Origin: Brachycybe producta
Lineage: Eukaryota; Arthropoda; Diplopoda; Playtdesmida; Andrognathidae
Direction: 5' to 3'
DNA length: 64,000 nt
Assembly (NCBI GenBank): GCA_036925085.1
Contig: JAUPFP010000017.1
Location: 62,001 to 126,000 of the forward strand
Positions 52,647 through 64,000 of this stretch are shown in pieces; the stretch's first letter is position 1; every line of letters starts with the position of its first letter. The notes under the pieces were generated by a model that was not told the origin of the DNA, ran no database searches, and saw nothing but the letters and a program-made list of their open reading frames with translations. The position numbers were made by a program, and so were the translations under genes.

Positions 52647-53110
52647 AAGCCTAGTACACACTTGGATACGAAGTCACGCGACAGTGTATCGGGATTGTCT
52701 GGTGACTGTTGCGAGATTTTATATCTAGAGAGTATCTATACATTTTGGCGCGTCCGTACCTAATTTCTAAATCACTGACAGGCTCTGTCGGGCGGTGTTT
52801 CATATGTCCACATATTCACTCCTTGGAGATTATAAAGTAACTAACGAGTTCTTGTATTATCTTATGAAATGTTGCACAGCATTCTATGATTTTTTTATTT
52901 CGAATGACATACTGTACAAAAGACACGGGAATTTTGTCGCTCAACAGTCGCGAGAGTTCGAAATATTGTCTCTAGACAGTCTAGCGACTGTATCTCGACA
53001 GGTAAGAGTTCGGAACATTGTTTCTAGACAGTCTAGCGACTGTATCTCGACAGTTGCTAGACAACACCAAATACTCGTTTTGGCTTTGTATCCAAGCGTG
53101 TACAAGGCTT
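52647..53110. mobile_element. TIR element with AAGCCTAGTACACACTTGG ends
   Basis: The left end AAGCCTAGTACACACTTGG and inverted right end AAGCCTTGTACACGCTTGG match over about 27 bases (through GATACGAAG / GATACAAAG). Inside, a segment of about 50 bp with TCTAGACAGTCTAGCGACTG is duplicated in tandem (52961-53054). No transposase. Confidence 0.7.
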
Positions 53111-54850
53111 GAATTTCACTCATTAGTCATTATGGATTCTCAATAAATTTACGAATTTTTAGGGTGGTGGGCCACAAATTGAGAAACAACTTTTAAAGTT
53201 TTTATTATTATTATTCCTGGCTCGTCCAGGTTGGACATTCAATAAGGGAATTACAATGAATTATAAAGTGTTAACTTCTTAAAATATTTTTCACTTGTTA
53301 GTTTTATGTGTGTGAACTGCAGGTATCAGTTTTTGAATGGAGACTATTTCTGCTAACTGTTTGCAACATTGTTTTTAAGTAGAGAAAACAACAAAAAATG
53401 GAAATGCCAGTGGTAAACGAGTGGTTTTGTGTTTGGTATTTGTAGGTAAATTGTTTTACTTTTTATTTTGCAATGAGAGAGGAGAGAGGGGCTTGAAAAC
53501 ATATTTTGTTCAAAAAAATGATGGCAATGTGTGCGGTAATGTTTGAAAAATGCCTCTTAGAAAATTTTTTTTCAAAAAACTGCATTTTATGTGCTGCCTT
53601 AGGTTTCATAAATGGTTGTAATGTATGAAAAATAACTTGTTTTGTTATTTTATTTGTAATAAAACTACCTTCGAGGTACCCTACCCCTACCTTTGTACCT
53701 ATTTTCTTTTCTATTATGAAAATGTGTTGTTGTGTTTGTTTGGAAGTTTGTAATATAAATTCTGTTTTGTTTTTGTCTGTGAATTCTTATTTGTGTCTGG
53801 CAGCTATATTATTCTTTCTGACTATCTCCATCAAAAAAAAAAAACTCTTGGAACACCACCTGCCATTAAATAAAGTGTAAAATATGTATCGTAATTGGTA
53901 ATTTGCAGTTGTAAAGGTGTTGCCGGTGTTATGAAGGTTCTCTCACTTTCTCTCTCCCTTCTTTAAATTTAAATTTAACTGCCAAGAAATTTCACTTGTA
54001 TGTGTTTATAGATAGTTTTGTGTTTTTCGAACGTTCAACTTGTGCGAAAACGTTTTATGAGATTTTTTTTTGCTGTTACTTTTTTTTTCTTGGCCTGCAG
54101 ATATTATTTTTCTAATTAATCTTTTGCAAATGAAGATTGTTGTTTCAAATAGATTTTTTAAAAATGTTTTTTCTTCTTCTTCTTCTTCTGGAAAGTGGAT
54201 TGATTATTTTTGTAGAACTTTGTGACACTAATGATATGTGGTGCCATCTATATAGCAAATCAACTCAAGAAATGTTCATTGTTACATATTAAGAGTGCTT
54301 AAAATTTATTGAAAGCAGGGAAATTGCAATGATGAATGTGTCCTGCATTCAGAGCCCTTATTGACACATACGAAAGGTGCATTTATTAGTGAGCTGAAGA
54401 AGAGAATTGTATGAGCTGAAGCAGAAATGTTGTACCATCTTATGCTTCTCCTCTTATCAACTCTGACATTTAAATGTAAGTTGACGATAAAGATTTCAGC
54501 TGAAGCAGCAAATTGGAGCTTAAAATGCATTTCAACTTATATTTAATGTAGTTAGATATTTCAGCTTCTTTGTAACTGGTCAGCTAATGATATCATCATC
54601 ACGTGATACCCATAATACTCATTCATAATTCTCTTATCAGGGACACATGATGTCGACTTTTTGTAATCAAATAAGTTCATTTGAGGTTCTTGGAACTAAT
54701 TTTATGTGAACTGAAAAGCTGAGCTGTTTTGTTGTAGCTGAAGATGGCTGAAGGCAATTAGCTGAAACACATGTTCGTTTTCAGCTACTGCTTCAATACA
54801 GGAATTTCATCTTCAGCTCACTAGTAAACGTGCCTTAAGACACTCCAGAG
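53111..54850. other. AT-rich intergenic DNA
   Basis: Nothing recognised beyond simple T-rich runs. Confidence 0.4.
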
Positions 54851-54854
54851 TTAC

Positions 54855-54960
54855 ATGTGACAATGCAGTGAGACATGACATGGTCAATTTTGCAGCTCCA
54901 ATGTTACTCAAATAGATCTAGCCACCAAACCGCAATTCGAAATGTCATAAAATTACCTTA
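54855..54960 (+). repeat. Dispersed repeat, copy 1
   Basis: Ends with AATTCGAAATGTCATAAAAT. Inverted relative to 57837-57940; also shares GAGACATG and GCTCCAATG. Confidence 0.6.
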
Positions 54961-55496
54961 ACACCCGAAAAACATATTGAAGAAAACATATATATGTTTT
55001 CTTGAACTTTCTAGCTGTTTCTAGAGACCCGAAAAGTGGTTAGCAAAATGGAACTTTGTAAGGTCAATGGTTTTTAGCAAATTAGCTTAATTCAAAAAAG
55101 TTTAAAATAAAAACTTTAAATATTGCAACCAAAAGGTGTTAATACCTGGCCACAACATTCAAAAGCGAAACTCATTTAAGAGAGAAAGGGTAGTTAAGAA
55201 TCAAGTTTCACTTAACAATTGAGTCTATTAGAGTCTTATAGTCAGAATAAAGTAAGTGAAATAAAACAAGGTGAAAGTCACTAAACTGTTGCAAAATGTC
55301 ACAGGATGATATGAGCCGGGCTACAAACATTTTCAAACGCCGTTGAAATTCTGCAACTTTTCAAACTTTGCTTTTGTAACATTAAGAGGCTATCGGCATG
55401 AGTAAAATTAGTAATGATATGCCATATCTTGTATAGCCGTTTAACACGGTGTGTTGAGTTTTCAATTACTTTGTCTGTTTCGCTCACATTTGTCTT

Positions 55497-55702
55497 TAAA
55501 GTGCAACAAGCACTCAAATAACTGTCTATATACTGATACTTTTGCAAAACTTAGTTATGAACTTACGATATGTCTATTTAAAAAAAAGTTTGAAAACAGC
55601 CTATATGATAATTATATAAAAAAAATTCGAGAGAATCAAAATTCCGTTATAAAAAATGATTAGTGATTGGACCGGCTATTTGAGTGCTTATTACACCTCA
55701 AG
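55497..55702. mobile_element. Foldback element, copy 2 (decayed)
   Basis: Left TTAAAGTGCAACAAGCACTC and right GAGTGCTTATTACACCTCAA are inverted; GATACTTTTGCAAAACTTAG is shared with 9133-9390. Confidence 0.6.
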
Positions 55703-55889
55703 TTATGTTTCAAAACAACAGCTTTGTAATGATTTTCTTGTGCGATTTTTAAACTCTTATCGAGTTTCACAATAAATTTGGTCTGAAAACTGAAAAATCG
55801 GCCCTCAAAATGCCCGATTGCCGGATTAGTAAATTCGACTATTTTTTGTAAAGTCTTATTTTCTTTTAAATAAAATTGACGTCTGGCAA

Positions 55890-56475
55890 TTTTTGTAACA
55901 AAATGCAAACTTTGCAGCTGCATAAAGTTTGATTAGTTAGTGACACAGTCCAAATTTTCCATTTTTGGAAAGAGTGTTAATTTGCCAATAAAATGGCGTC
56001 TTGCAACTTCGGTAAACACACTCGGTTAATTTTATAGAAATTAATGAATGTGCGCGCCAAACTTAATCGTTTTCAATGGGTATGTCCATTGAAAAACGTT
56101 AAACGAAAATGCAAACTTTGAATCTATGCTCGTATATCGCTTAACGTTTGATTACTGACTCACATACCGGAAATTCGATTTTTTTTGTTTGTTTTCAAAT
56201 GGCGTCTTGTAACTTCCGCAAGTAGACTCGGTTAAGATTTTCTGAATTTTTGAATATTTGACAAACGTTTTCATTTGGTATGCCTATTGAAAACGTCGAA
56301 CGAAATGCAAACTTTGCAACTGCATAACATTTCTTATGTTATTAAAATCACACTTTGGAAATTCTATTATTTTTGTAAAATACTGTGTCTTGCAATTTCC
56401 GTAAGCTCACTGGTTTAATTTTGTAGGAGTTTTTGAATGTGCGGAGAAACTTAATCGTTTTCAGTGGGCATTAAA
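55890..56475. repeat. Three ~200-bp tandem units of the ATGCAAACTTTG repeat
   Basis: Unit marks at about 55900, 56109 and 56303. Each has ATGCAAACTTTG, then a CACA..GGAAATTC-like part, then GGCGTCTTGCAACTTC-like, CTCGGTTAATTTT-like and AATCGTTTTCA-like words. Confidence 0.7.
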
Positions 56476-57375
56476 TAATACTGTCACCGATCTCCCCGAA
56501 TGCTTGTCAAAGTTTACAACTTTGAAGTGTAAGTAATTCACTATTTTCACCATTGTGCGGTGTGCACATTACTTTTAATCTTCGAATCAATTTCGTCTTT
56601 TTTTTTTTTTTTTAAAAAAAGCGATCTAAAAAGTAATTGCTTACAACTTTTTCTTGCAACTTTATTTCATGTCATGTAAGTTTCATGTTCAAAACCTATA
56701 ATCGTATCATTACGATTCTTGTCAATCTTATAACTCTATAAGAAACTTGGATGGTTTATTAGAAACATTAATATTAGATTGGTGGTCGGTCTCCCTTTTG
56801 GCTTTTCTTTTTTTCAGTTTTCATTAATATTTCATTATTAACTGAAGTTGTTTTTTTTTGGCAACTTTACTATAGATGACCTTTTCCTGTTTTTTTTTTG
56901 AAGGCGTTAAGATTATTTCCGTCTTTGCACGCTTCGAAAACACACGCCCGCTGCTAAATGCGTTTTTTTAGTGTGCAAGCAACTTCACTGTTTTAGTAAC
57001 TTGGTGGGTGTATAATTGTCATGAAAACATTATTTATTTTAAGAAAAGCCCCCAAAAAAATGTTTTCATATAGTTCATAAATCATTTAAAAATTGCCTCG
57101 TTAAAGTTTCTTAACGTAAAGAAAAACAGTTTAGTTACTCCTACAACTGCGACCTAATGATTCCCTCTTTTGACTGATGTATGGCCTCCTCATTTAATGA
57201 TGATGGCTGACTGATTTTGATGAGCGTTGCACTGGCTTACAGGTTCTTTCTTGCCAGGTTTACAGTTGGCCTTCTTAGCTGCTCGAGATTTTTGATTGTT
57301 TAGCAAACGTTGCCGGTTTAACGAGCCTAGACATTCCAGCGTGCAAGTGCTGCATGACTCCTTAGAACCAGTGTT

Positions 57376-57555
57376 AAAGCCTTGTTTCCCATTGGGGTGA
57401 AAATTTGAACTTTTTGAAAATTTCAACTGGTGAAAAGTAGAACGCGCGTGGCTCCGACACATTCACTGTCATTGTGAGAGCAACGTTTCTTCTATTTTTC
57501 ACCAGTTGAAATCTTCAAAAAGTTCAAATTTTCATCCCAGTGGAAACAAGGCCTA
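57376..57555. mobile_element. Foldback MITE-like element (~60-bp arms)
   Basis: The left arm has GTGAAAATTTGAACTTTTTG and TTTCAACTGGTGAAAA; the right arm is its inverted copy with few changes, ending GGAAACAAGGC. The antisense frame across it is an artefact. Confidence 0.7.
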
Positions 57556-57836
57556 AGTGAAGTTTTATTTGCCCAAAATATGATCTCGATTCTAGCCACC
57601 TTTAGTGCTTTTGGCTTTTTCAACGATAATTGAAGTTGCAATCTCTTAAAAATGTTGTAGTCATTTAATTAAAGGTTGCACTATTCAAAGGGGTTTTGAA
57701 TTATGCATATTTGGTAGACTGATGTTAAACACGATTGGCCTTAAAATGTCCATTTTGCTGGCCATGTTTCAATTCTTCTGAAACGTATTTGAGCTTTTAG
57801 AAAAAAATTATGTGTTTTCCTTACGTTCTTCAGTTA

Positions 57837-57940
57837 TTAAGGTAATTTTATGACGTTTCGAATTGCCGTTTGGTTGCTACAACCATTGGAGCAACTTTGG
57901 AACTGAAAACAATTACCATGTCTCATGTCACGTGAACCTG
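57837..57940 (-). repeat. Dispersed repeat, copy 2 (inverted)
   Basis: Reverse-complement partner of 54855-54960. Confidence 0.6.
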
Positions 57941-58045
57941 TGGTGTGGCTAGATTTGTATTAGTATTAGTTATAAATGGTGCTCCTAGATGAAGTCATAA
58001 TATGCCAACTGAAATGCAAGCTATGCATTCAATTCATTTTCGAGC

Positions 58046-58905
58046 ATGTTATTGCGAGTGGCTTCAAACGAGCAAGGAAAGTGGGAAGAGCAGGAGAAGT
58101 TTAGTGTTATGAGACTATCTCGGGGTAGAAATCCTATTGTGTTCAATTATAGTATGAATGACACTATTCTTCAGAGTGTCAAGTGTTATAAGTACTTGGG
58201 GGTTACAATGAGAGATGACCTCTCTTGGAAAAAACACATTGATGGTGTTACTGGGAAAGCTCTACAAATGCTTCGTTTTAGTCAAATTGTCAAATTGGGC
58301 ACCTGCCCAGCACAAGTTAAAACTATTGCCTATCAAGCATTGGTTCGGCCTCATCTTGAGTATTGCTGCAGTGTATTGAATCCTTACTCTGTCATACAGA
58401 CTCATTCAGTTGAAATGGTTCAGCATAAGGCAGCTAGGTTTGTTTGTGGCAGGCACAAATTTACAGATAGTGTCACTGAGATGCTGTCAGTGCTATAATG
58501 GCATAGTTTGGCACATCGCAGGACTGAGTTAAGTTTGAAATTGTTTGGAAAAATTACACGTGGTGATTGTCCTAAACTGCAGTCCAGTGATATTCATAAA
58601 GCTATACATGGGCAGGGCTGACCACTCTAAGAAAATTAGGGAGATTTTTCGCTAGGACAGATTCATAAATTATTGGTCTTTTTTCCCTAGAGTTATAAGA
58701 CAATGGAACTCTCTTCCTGAGGCAGTGGTGAATGGGGATAATTTTCTTTTGTGGGATTGACAATTGTCTATTCATTTTGTTTTTATATTTGTGCATGTAT
58801 ATGTGCTTGACAATGCTTAATGCTGCATGTGGACTCTTATGTCCCTCTGCCATTGGCCTATTTGGCTGCTAGCAGAGTACTAATTGTAATTGTAATTGTA
58901 ATCAA
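58046..58905 (+). pseudogene. 5'-truncated non-LTR retrotransposon (ORF2 C-terminus and 3' tail)
   Basis: The frame 58046-58498 reads through the reverse-transcriptase thumb and C-terminal part: FSVMRLSRGRNPIVFNYS, KYLGVTMRDDLSWKKHID, ALVRPHLEYCCSVLNPY and HKAARFVCG. This is the pattern of jockey/CR1-type elements. A TAA at 58496 interrupts it, but the same frame continues with WHSLAHRRTELSLKLF, and FFPRVIRQWNSLPE follows before the end. The 3' end is a short (TTGTAA)n-like repeat at about 58880-58902, typical of CR1/L2-like tails. The catalytic RT core is absent, so the copy is dead. Fragments of the family also lie at 49765-49905 and 63241-63325. Confidence 0.85.
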
Positions 58906-59084
58906 CGCAAAAAATGTAGCATTATAGATATTTATTTTGTTTTTGTCCACCTTGATGGCGGGCCTGCGTTGCCAATTGTCATTAATGTTTAATAATTAAG
59001 TTTTTCATGATGATGTTTTTAAAAATAAACAGTTAAATATCACAGATAAAAACAGATAAAAATTACAGTTTGAAAAAGATGAAG

Positions 59085-59345
59085 TTACGGTACTTTTTTT
59101 CACGGAATGTCAGTGGAAAAACCTAAAAACCGGTCGTTTTCAAAGATATTGCCATGAAAAAACAATAACATAAAAACTTTTACGATTCTAGTTTTGAAAA
59201 CAATTTGAATTTTTCTTTTTTCATAGTGTTTCCAAAAAAAAAGAAACGTTCGCTTGACGTTTTTGCGTCCAAATTTTACAAAAACGTCCATGGAACATAG
59301 CATTTAGTCATTGCAATGGTGTGCTGTCCGGTGGGATAAAAGTGA
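59085..59345 (+). repeat. Repeat half-copy related to the foldback at 60285-60620
   Basis: Contains TTGACGTTTTTGCGTCCAAA and GTGCTGTCCGGTGGGA. The first recurs inverted at 60300-60330 and the second is near-identical at 60610-60640. Confidence 0.55.
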
Positions 59346-60284
59346 AATGAATATCTATAAAGCCACCTAAATACAGGCTCAGTAAACTGTGCTTTGGAAG
59401 GTCATTAATTATTTGACTTATTTGTAAGTACTTATTATATTGCTATTGTCTTTTTCAAAATTGTTTTCTCCATTGCTAACATTTTAGCGATGCTTTCGAA
59501 ACTGGATTTTTTGTTAAAAAAAAAAGCTAATTTTATTTGAAGATGGTGAAGATATTGATGTTCTATCTCACATGTTTAATACACGTTACAAATAAACGGG
59601 GTATTATCATTAGGAAGGTTGTTAGTAATAAATTACATGGCATTTAAGAAGGTAACTTTTGTAGCTCTGTGTTGTGACTTCTGATATTTTTTTTTGTGCA
59701 ATGTGAACGGGTTTTTTTTTCTTCAGTGTTGTTGAAGTTAGAAGAGGTAAAATTCGAATAGATTTCTATAATAAATGGCCACTAAATCTTGTCAGGTTTT
59801 TTTTAGATGGATAAAAAAATGTGATATAAGGATACAAATATATTTATTTTACGGTTGAATTATTTGGTCTTGCGGCAGAATTTTTTTTTACGACGTTAAG
59901 GTTTTCTTTTTTATTATTTACGTTCTGTGCAGGAAATTGAATAGAAAATTTAGTGGTCCGCTTCAGGAAAATGAATTAGGTCAGGCATATATCTAGACTA
60001 GGAGTATTATATATGCTGCCTTCTACCTAACTGCCTTAACAATATTGGGAATGTTAGATTTTACTTATTTAATTTTGATCATATAGCCTTAATTGCTTCG
60101 TTTATTGAAAAGCATCAAGCACACTTGTTAAGATAGAAGCTGGAGCTCTTCCTCTAGTTCTTGTCTTTAGAATGTTGAGATTTCATTTTAACTTTAGAGT
60201 TTACTGATAGATAAACGATTTGCATATTCAATTTGTACGCCTGTCAGGGTAGCTCTAGAGATAATTATTTCGCTAATGTTGTGC

Positions 60285-60665
60285 TCCATAGACGTTTTTT
60301 TGTAAAATTTGGACGCAAAAACGTCAAGTAAACGTTTTTAGAAATGACATAATGACAAAATTTAAATTGTTTTCAAGACTAGAATGGTAAAATATTATGA
60401 TATCTTTAACAGAAAACTTTTTTATGACAGTTTGAAAAAGGGGCGACAATAGTTTTTCATGAAATGTCAATAGAAAAACATGGAATTTTCATGAAAGCAA
60501 TTTTAGCATATTTTTTTTACCATTCTAGTTTTAGAAACAATTTGAATGTTTTCAAAATGTTTTTTCATCCAAATCTGGCAAAAGCGTCTTTAGAGCATAA
60601 CATTAGCCCACTGCAGTGGCGCCGTCCGGTGGGACAAAAGCAAAATATATATTCAGCCACCTTAA
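60285..60665. mobile_element. Foldback element (imperfect)
   Basis: 60285-60440 and 60454-60620 are imperfect inverted copies (TGTAAAATTTGGACGCAAAAACG versus CATCCAAATCTGGCAAAAGCG-type words). Related to 59085-59345. Confidence 0.5.
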
Positions 60666-60747
60666 TAGTGACCTTATATACTTTGAAGCCGCGATTTCAC
60701 TGGCTATTTATTTTTACGGCAAGATTCACTGAACTCTTATTGCTGTG

Positions 60748-61427
60748 CAGTGGCGTAGCTATGACTTGGTTGCGACCCCCCCCCCCCCCGCGACTCAGGG
60801 AGGGAGCTAAGGGGGCGCAAAGCCCCCTTAGCTTCCTCTCCACATAGCTCCCATACTAGGTGGGGGGGGGTACTATTTTGATGAACGGCGGAACAGGTCT
60901 GAACAACAGTAGTTCAAGTCGGAAAGTTAGGAAATTAATCATGTTGCAGGGGGTCTGGGGGCGCAGCCCCCCAGTTTTTAAAGAATTATTAAAACAAATT
61001 TGTCCATTGTTCCGACCGTTCTTCCCGTTATTCAAGTTAGGGAACAGTCGAACAATGGACTAATTTTATTTAATAAGAATAATTCTTTAAAAACTGGAGG
61101 CTGCGCCCCCAACCACCCTGCAACAAGCTTAATTTAACTAAACTTAACCTTCCGACTGTTCCTACAATTTTTTTCGAATATTCCTGCCGTTGTTCCTCCG
61201 TACCCATTGATCTCTATGAAGATTTACTAGTGCAAGTATGTAGTTTTTAAAAGTAAATATTAAATGAAAGTCGATTTATTTTTGAAATTAACTGAATAAA
61301 TTAAGCGAGCGATTCGGAATCACTCGCTTAATTTATTCAATTATTTTTGAAAATACATAACTTTCATTTCTTTTTTTGCGCCCCCCCCCGCAGTTGCGGG
61401 TCTTGCGGGTGCCTAGCTACGCCACTG
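60748..61427. mobile_element. hAT-like element with CAGTGGCGTAGCTA ends and 8-bp TSD
   Basis: Exact 14-bp terminal inverted repeats CAGTGGCGTAGCTA, flanked by perfect 8-bp duplications TTGCTGTG (60740-60747 and 61428-61435). Interior has C runs near both ends, an inverted repeat around GGGGGCGCAGCCCCCC (60955 and 61100 regions), and a hairpin ATTAAGCGAG/CTCGCTTAAT at about 61301-61332. No transposase. Confidence 0.88.
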
Positions 61428-61435
61428 TTGCTGTG

Positions 61436-63240
61436 ATAGGCTTGCAGTATCATGTGCGAGGTCTCTTGCTATGGCTGCTGCAAGTCCTTTCATCGCTAGC
61501 AATATTTATGTGTAGTTTATAGTTTTATTTATTGTACGAGCCATATGTGAATTTTAGTTGTGATTTAAACTTTATTTTCACACTCATTTTGTGTCATGTT
61601 TAACACAACATTTGCTTAGTCTGTCATTTTCAATTTTTTTTTACAACAGTAGGCCTAATCTCAATTTAATTTATATTTTTTTAAACAAAAAAAGAAGACA
61701 ACATCAAAAACTGTTTTCTTTTTTTGTTGTTCTTTTTAAATATCGATCTTATTCTTTACACGTACAAATTATAACGAATATTCTGATCGTAAATCTTTTT
61801 TTTTTTTCTTTTCTAACGAGGAATTTTCTCTCGGAAATTTGGGGTAAGTTAGGCCTTTATTTATTAAGAAAGTGTGGCTCTTGAACTTAAAAGTTCCTGA
61901 ACCCTCTGAACATTGTTTTAACTTAGCAACACCATATTTTATGGAAAAAATTGCGGTGGTTTGTTTGTTAGTCTGTTAGATGCTCACAAGATTTCAGTTG
62001 AACTTTTAAAAAGTACCAAATTTGTTTTCTTGAATTTGGGCCTTAATTTAAGCGGGCTATTTTTTTTTTTATTCAATGAGAAATAGAAGAAGCAATTTAA
62101 GGAAAGAAAAATGGTTGTTTTTAATATGTGCAAATGATATTCTTTTACTTTTAGTATATTATTTTTTTTATGGAGAAAAGAGAGAGGAAAAGAGGGGGGG
62201 AGTGAAGCGTTTTTATTGATATACTTAAATTTCTAAATAACTTTATTCATGATGATGTTTCATCTGAATTGAACCATGTAAATGGAGTTTTTAGTTTTCT
62301 TCATCATCATCATCATCATCATCATTCCTTTTTTGGAAATTGAGTACCCTTATCGTTACCGGCGGCGTATTTCTTAATTACACTGAACTGAACTTGCAGA
62401 CCAAGTTTTTCGTTTTTTCTTATCTTCATTGTCAATTGAAAATCCAATCTTCTGATGAAGTCAGGGAATCTGTTTTTTTCTTTCATTCTTTCTATCTTCT
62501 TTTCATGAAATTGATATTAGTTGCTCTATAAATCATTATATTGGCTATTATTTCGTTATATAAAAGGAGGGTTTTTTATTTTAAATAATAATAATAAAAA
62601 AAGATGAACAGTTTGTGGCTGTGGAGGGTGGGGGGGGGGGGGTCCGCTCATAAAATAATTGACAGATTGTTAGAAAGTTTAGATTGCCCTATTTTTTTAA
62701 GTAAGTTTACTAGTAAAATTATACAGTTTTTTTATAATATGCCGCTTTATACTTGTTGCAATCATAAATCAGGTTGTTTCTCTTCTACAAATTAGAATGT
62801 ATTTTAATGAGGATTTTTTTTCTTCTTCTTAAATATAGACTTTGTTTCAGTGTTATTAAAATATTAATATACATTATACATAATGAGGATCCTTTAGCTG
62901 ATTAATTTGAACATGAAAATGACAAATTTAAAAATCATAAATCTCTAATTTTTATAGTTCCAATTTGTAGGGATCTAATAAAATGACTTTTTCATGGCAT
63001 TACTTATCATTGCAATAAACCTATGTCGGGCATTGTAGTCACTACAAAATGTCATAAGTGCTATAGCACTGCTAGGTAATGTATGGTCTTCATTACTGGA
63101 CGAATCATAAAAAATATAAAAATCATACCAATATGATGTCACAGCTTACGATGATCTATCATTTTCAATGACAGTCATAAAGATATTGATACACATATTC
63201 TTGTAATTTGCTTTTGTGATAGTTACAAACTTGCAAGCTA
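61436..63240. other. AT-rich intergenic DNA
   Basis: No gene supported. A CAT microsatellite is at about 62302-62325 and a G run at about 62630-62642. Confidence 0.4.
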
Positions 63241-63325
63241 AATATGACAATTACAATTACAAAAAAGAACTCTTCTAGCAGTCATGCAGCATTAAGCATT
63301 GTCAAATACATGCACATATATATAA
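63241..63325 (-). pseudogene. 3'-end fragment of the same non-LTR family (minus strand)
   Basis: The reverse complement matches 58780-58902 with an internal deletion: GTGCATGTAT, TTGACAATGCTTAATGCTGC, TGCTAG, then TTGTAATTGTAATTGT. Confidence 0.7.
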
Positions 63326-63394
63326 AACAAGGGATTCAAGGAACCCTAAAGACCTCCATTGCTTTAATATACCAAATAACCAACTTTTTTCATT

Positions 63395-64000
63395 GTTACA
63401 TGTGTGCGCATGAGTATGCACATGAACACACGTGCACGCATGAGTACACACATGAACACACATGCGCGCATGAGTACACACTTGTAAACGTGCATACATG
63501 CGTATGCACCTTTACACATGTACGCACATGTCCGCATGTGTACACACATGTACGCACTTGTGCGCATGTGTTGTGCGCATGTGTTCGCATGTGTACGCAC
63601 ATGTACACTTGTGTGCACATGTTTTGTGTGCATGTGTACGCAAATGTATGCACTTGTGCGCATGTGTTGTGCTCATGTGTATGCACATGTACACACTTGT
63701 GAGCATGTGTTGTGCTCATGTGAACACACATGTACACTTGTGCGCATGTGTTGTGCTCATGTGAACACACATGTACACACTTGTGCGCATGTGTTGTGTG
63801 CATGTGTACACACATGTACACACTTGTGTGCATTTGTTGTGTGCACGGGTGTACACACATGTACACACTTGTGTGCATTTGTTGTGTGCACGTGTACACA
63901 CTTGTGTGCATTTGTTGTGTGCACGGGTGTACACACATGTACACACTTGTGTGCATTTGTTGTGTGCACGTGTACACACTTGTGTGCATTTGTTGTGTGC
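63395..64000. repeat. Degenerate alternating purine-pyrimidine tandem array
   Basis: CATGTGTACACACATGTACAC-type units mixed with TTGTGCGCATGTGTTGTG. Related in style to 25672-26004 but broken by TT and AA steps. It runs off the window edge. All frames here are repeat artefacts. Confidence 0.9.

Noticed and set aside
57190..57462. Minus-strand 90-codon frame
   Set aside because: Falls across the arm of a foldback element and has no recognisable domain.
63244..63989. Frames rich in His/Val/Cys/Thr at the right edge
   Set aside because: Low-complexity translation of the alternating repeat array.

Overview
The window is eukaryotic, almost certainly metazoan genomic DNA. It has a multi-exon gene with GT..AG introns for an immunoglobulin/fibronectin cell-surface protein, AT-rich introns and intergenic DNA, many microsatellites, and DNA transposons, non-LTR fragments and an LTR retrotransposon. 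The species cannot be named from sequence alone; an invertebrate is likely.

Layout. 1-13.5 kb (+ strand): the 3' part of a gene with eight phase-compatible exons. It encodes three Ig domains, one FN3 domain and a hydrophobic C-terminus typical of GPI anchoring (NCAM/Fasciclin II/Klingon type). Its 5' exons lie left of the window. Intron 1 (7.1 kb) is full of foldback elements and CT repeats. 13.5-26.6 kb: no convincing host gene, but a dense set of non-autonomous DNA transposons, several with clear target-site duplications (TSDs), plus a 333-bp perfectly alternating purine-pyrimidine array. 26.6-39.7 kb: a 13.1-kb, GC-rich, very young Ty3/gypsy element. Its two 829-bp LTRs differ at one position and it is flanked by the 4-bp TSD TACT. 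41.1-48.1 kb: a large minisatellite (167 units of 35 bp, then 31 units of 24 bp) inside LTR-like ends. 48.1-64 kb: AT-rich DNA with foldback elements, a hAT-like element, 5'-truncated non-LTR fragments and a second alternating purine-pyrimidine array running off the right edge.

The gypsy element is the most unusual object. Between the LTRs it has a primer-binding-like site; a leader of about 11 hairpins spaced about 72 bp; gag with a zinc knuckle; a -1 frameshift signal (GTTAAAC plus a 12-bp stem) where gag and pol overlap; and pol with protease, RT, RNase H and a DD35E integrase. Pol is cut by one in-frame TAG. The same frame then stays open for 1,630 more codons: the integrase C-terminus followed by an extension of roughly 1,450 residues that I cannot assign. 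That extension contains six in-frame 81-bp (27-residue) repeats sharing sequence motifs with the leader array, and a cryptic intron of exactly 242 codons. Host gene and element look unrelated except by neighbourhood: the element sits in intergenic repeat-rich DNA.
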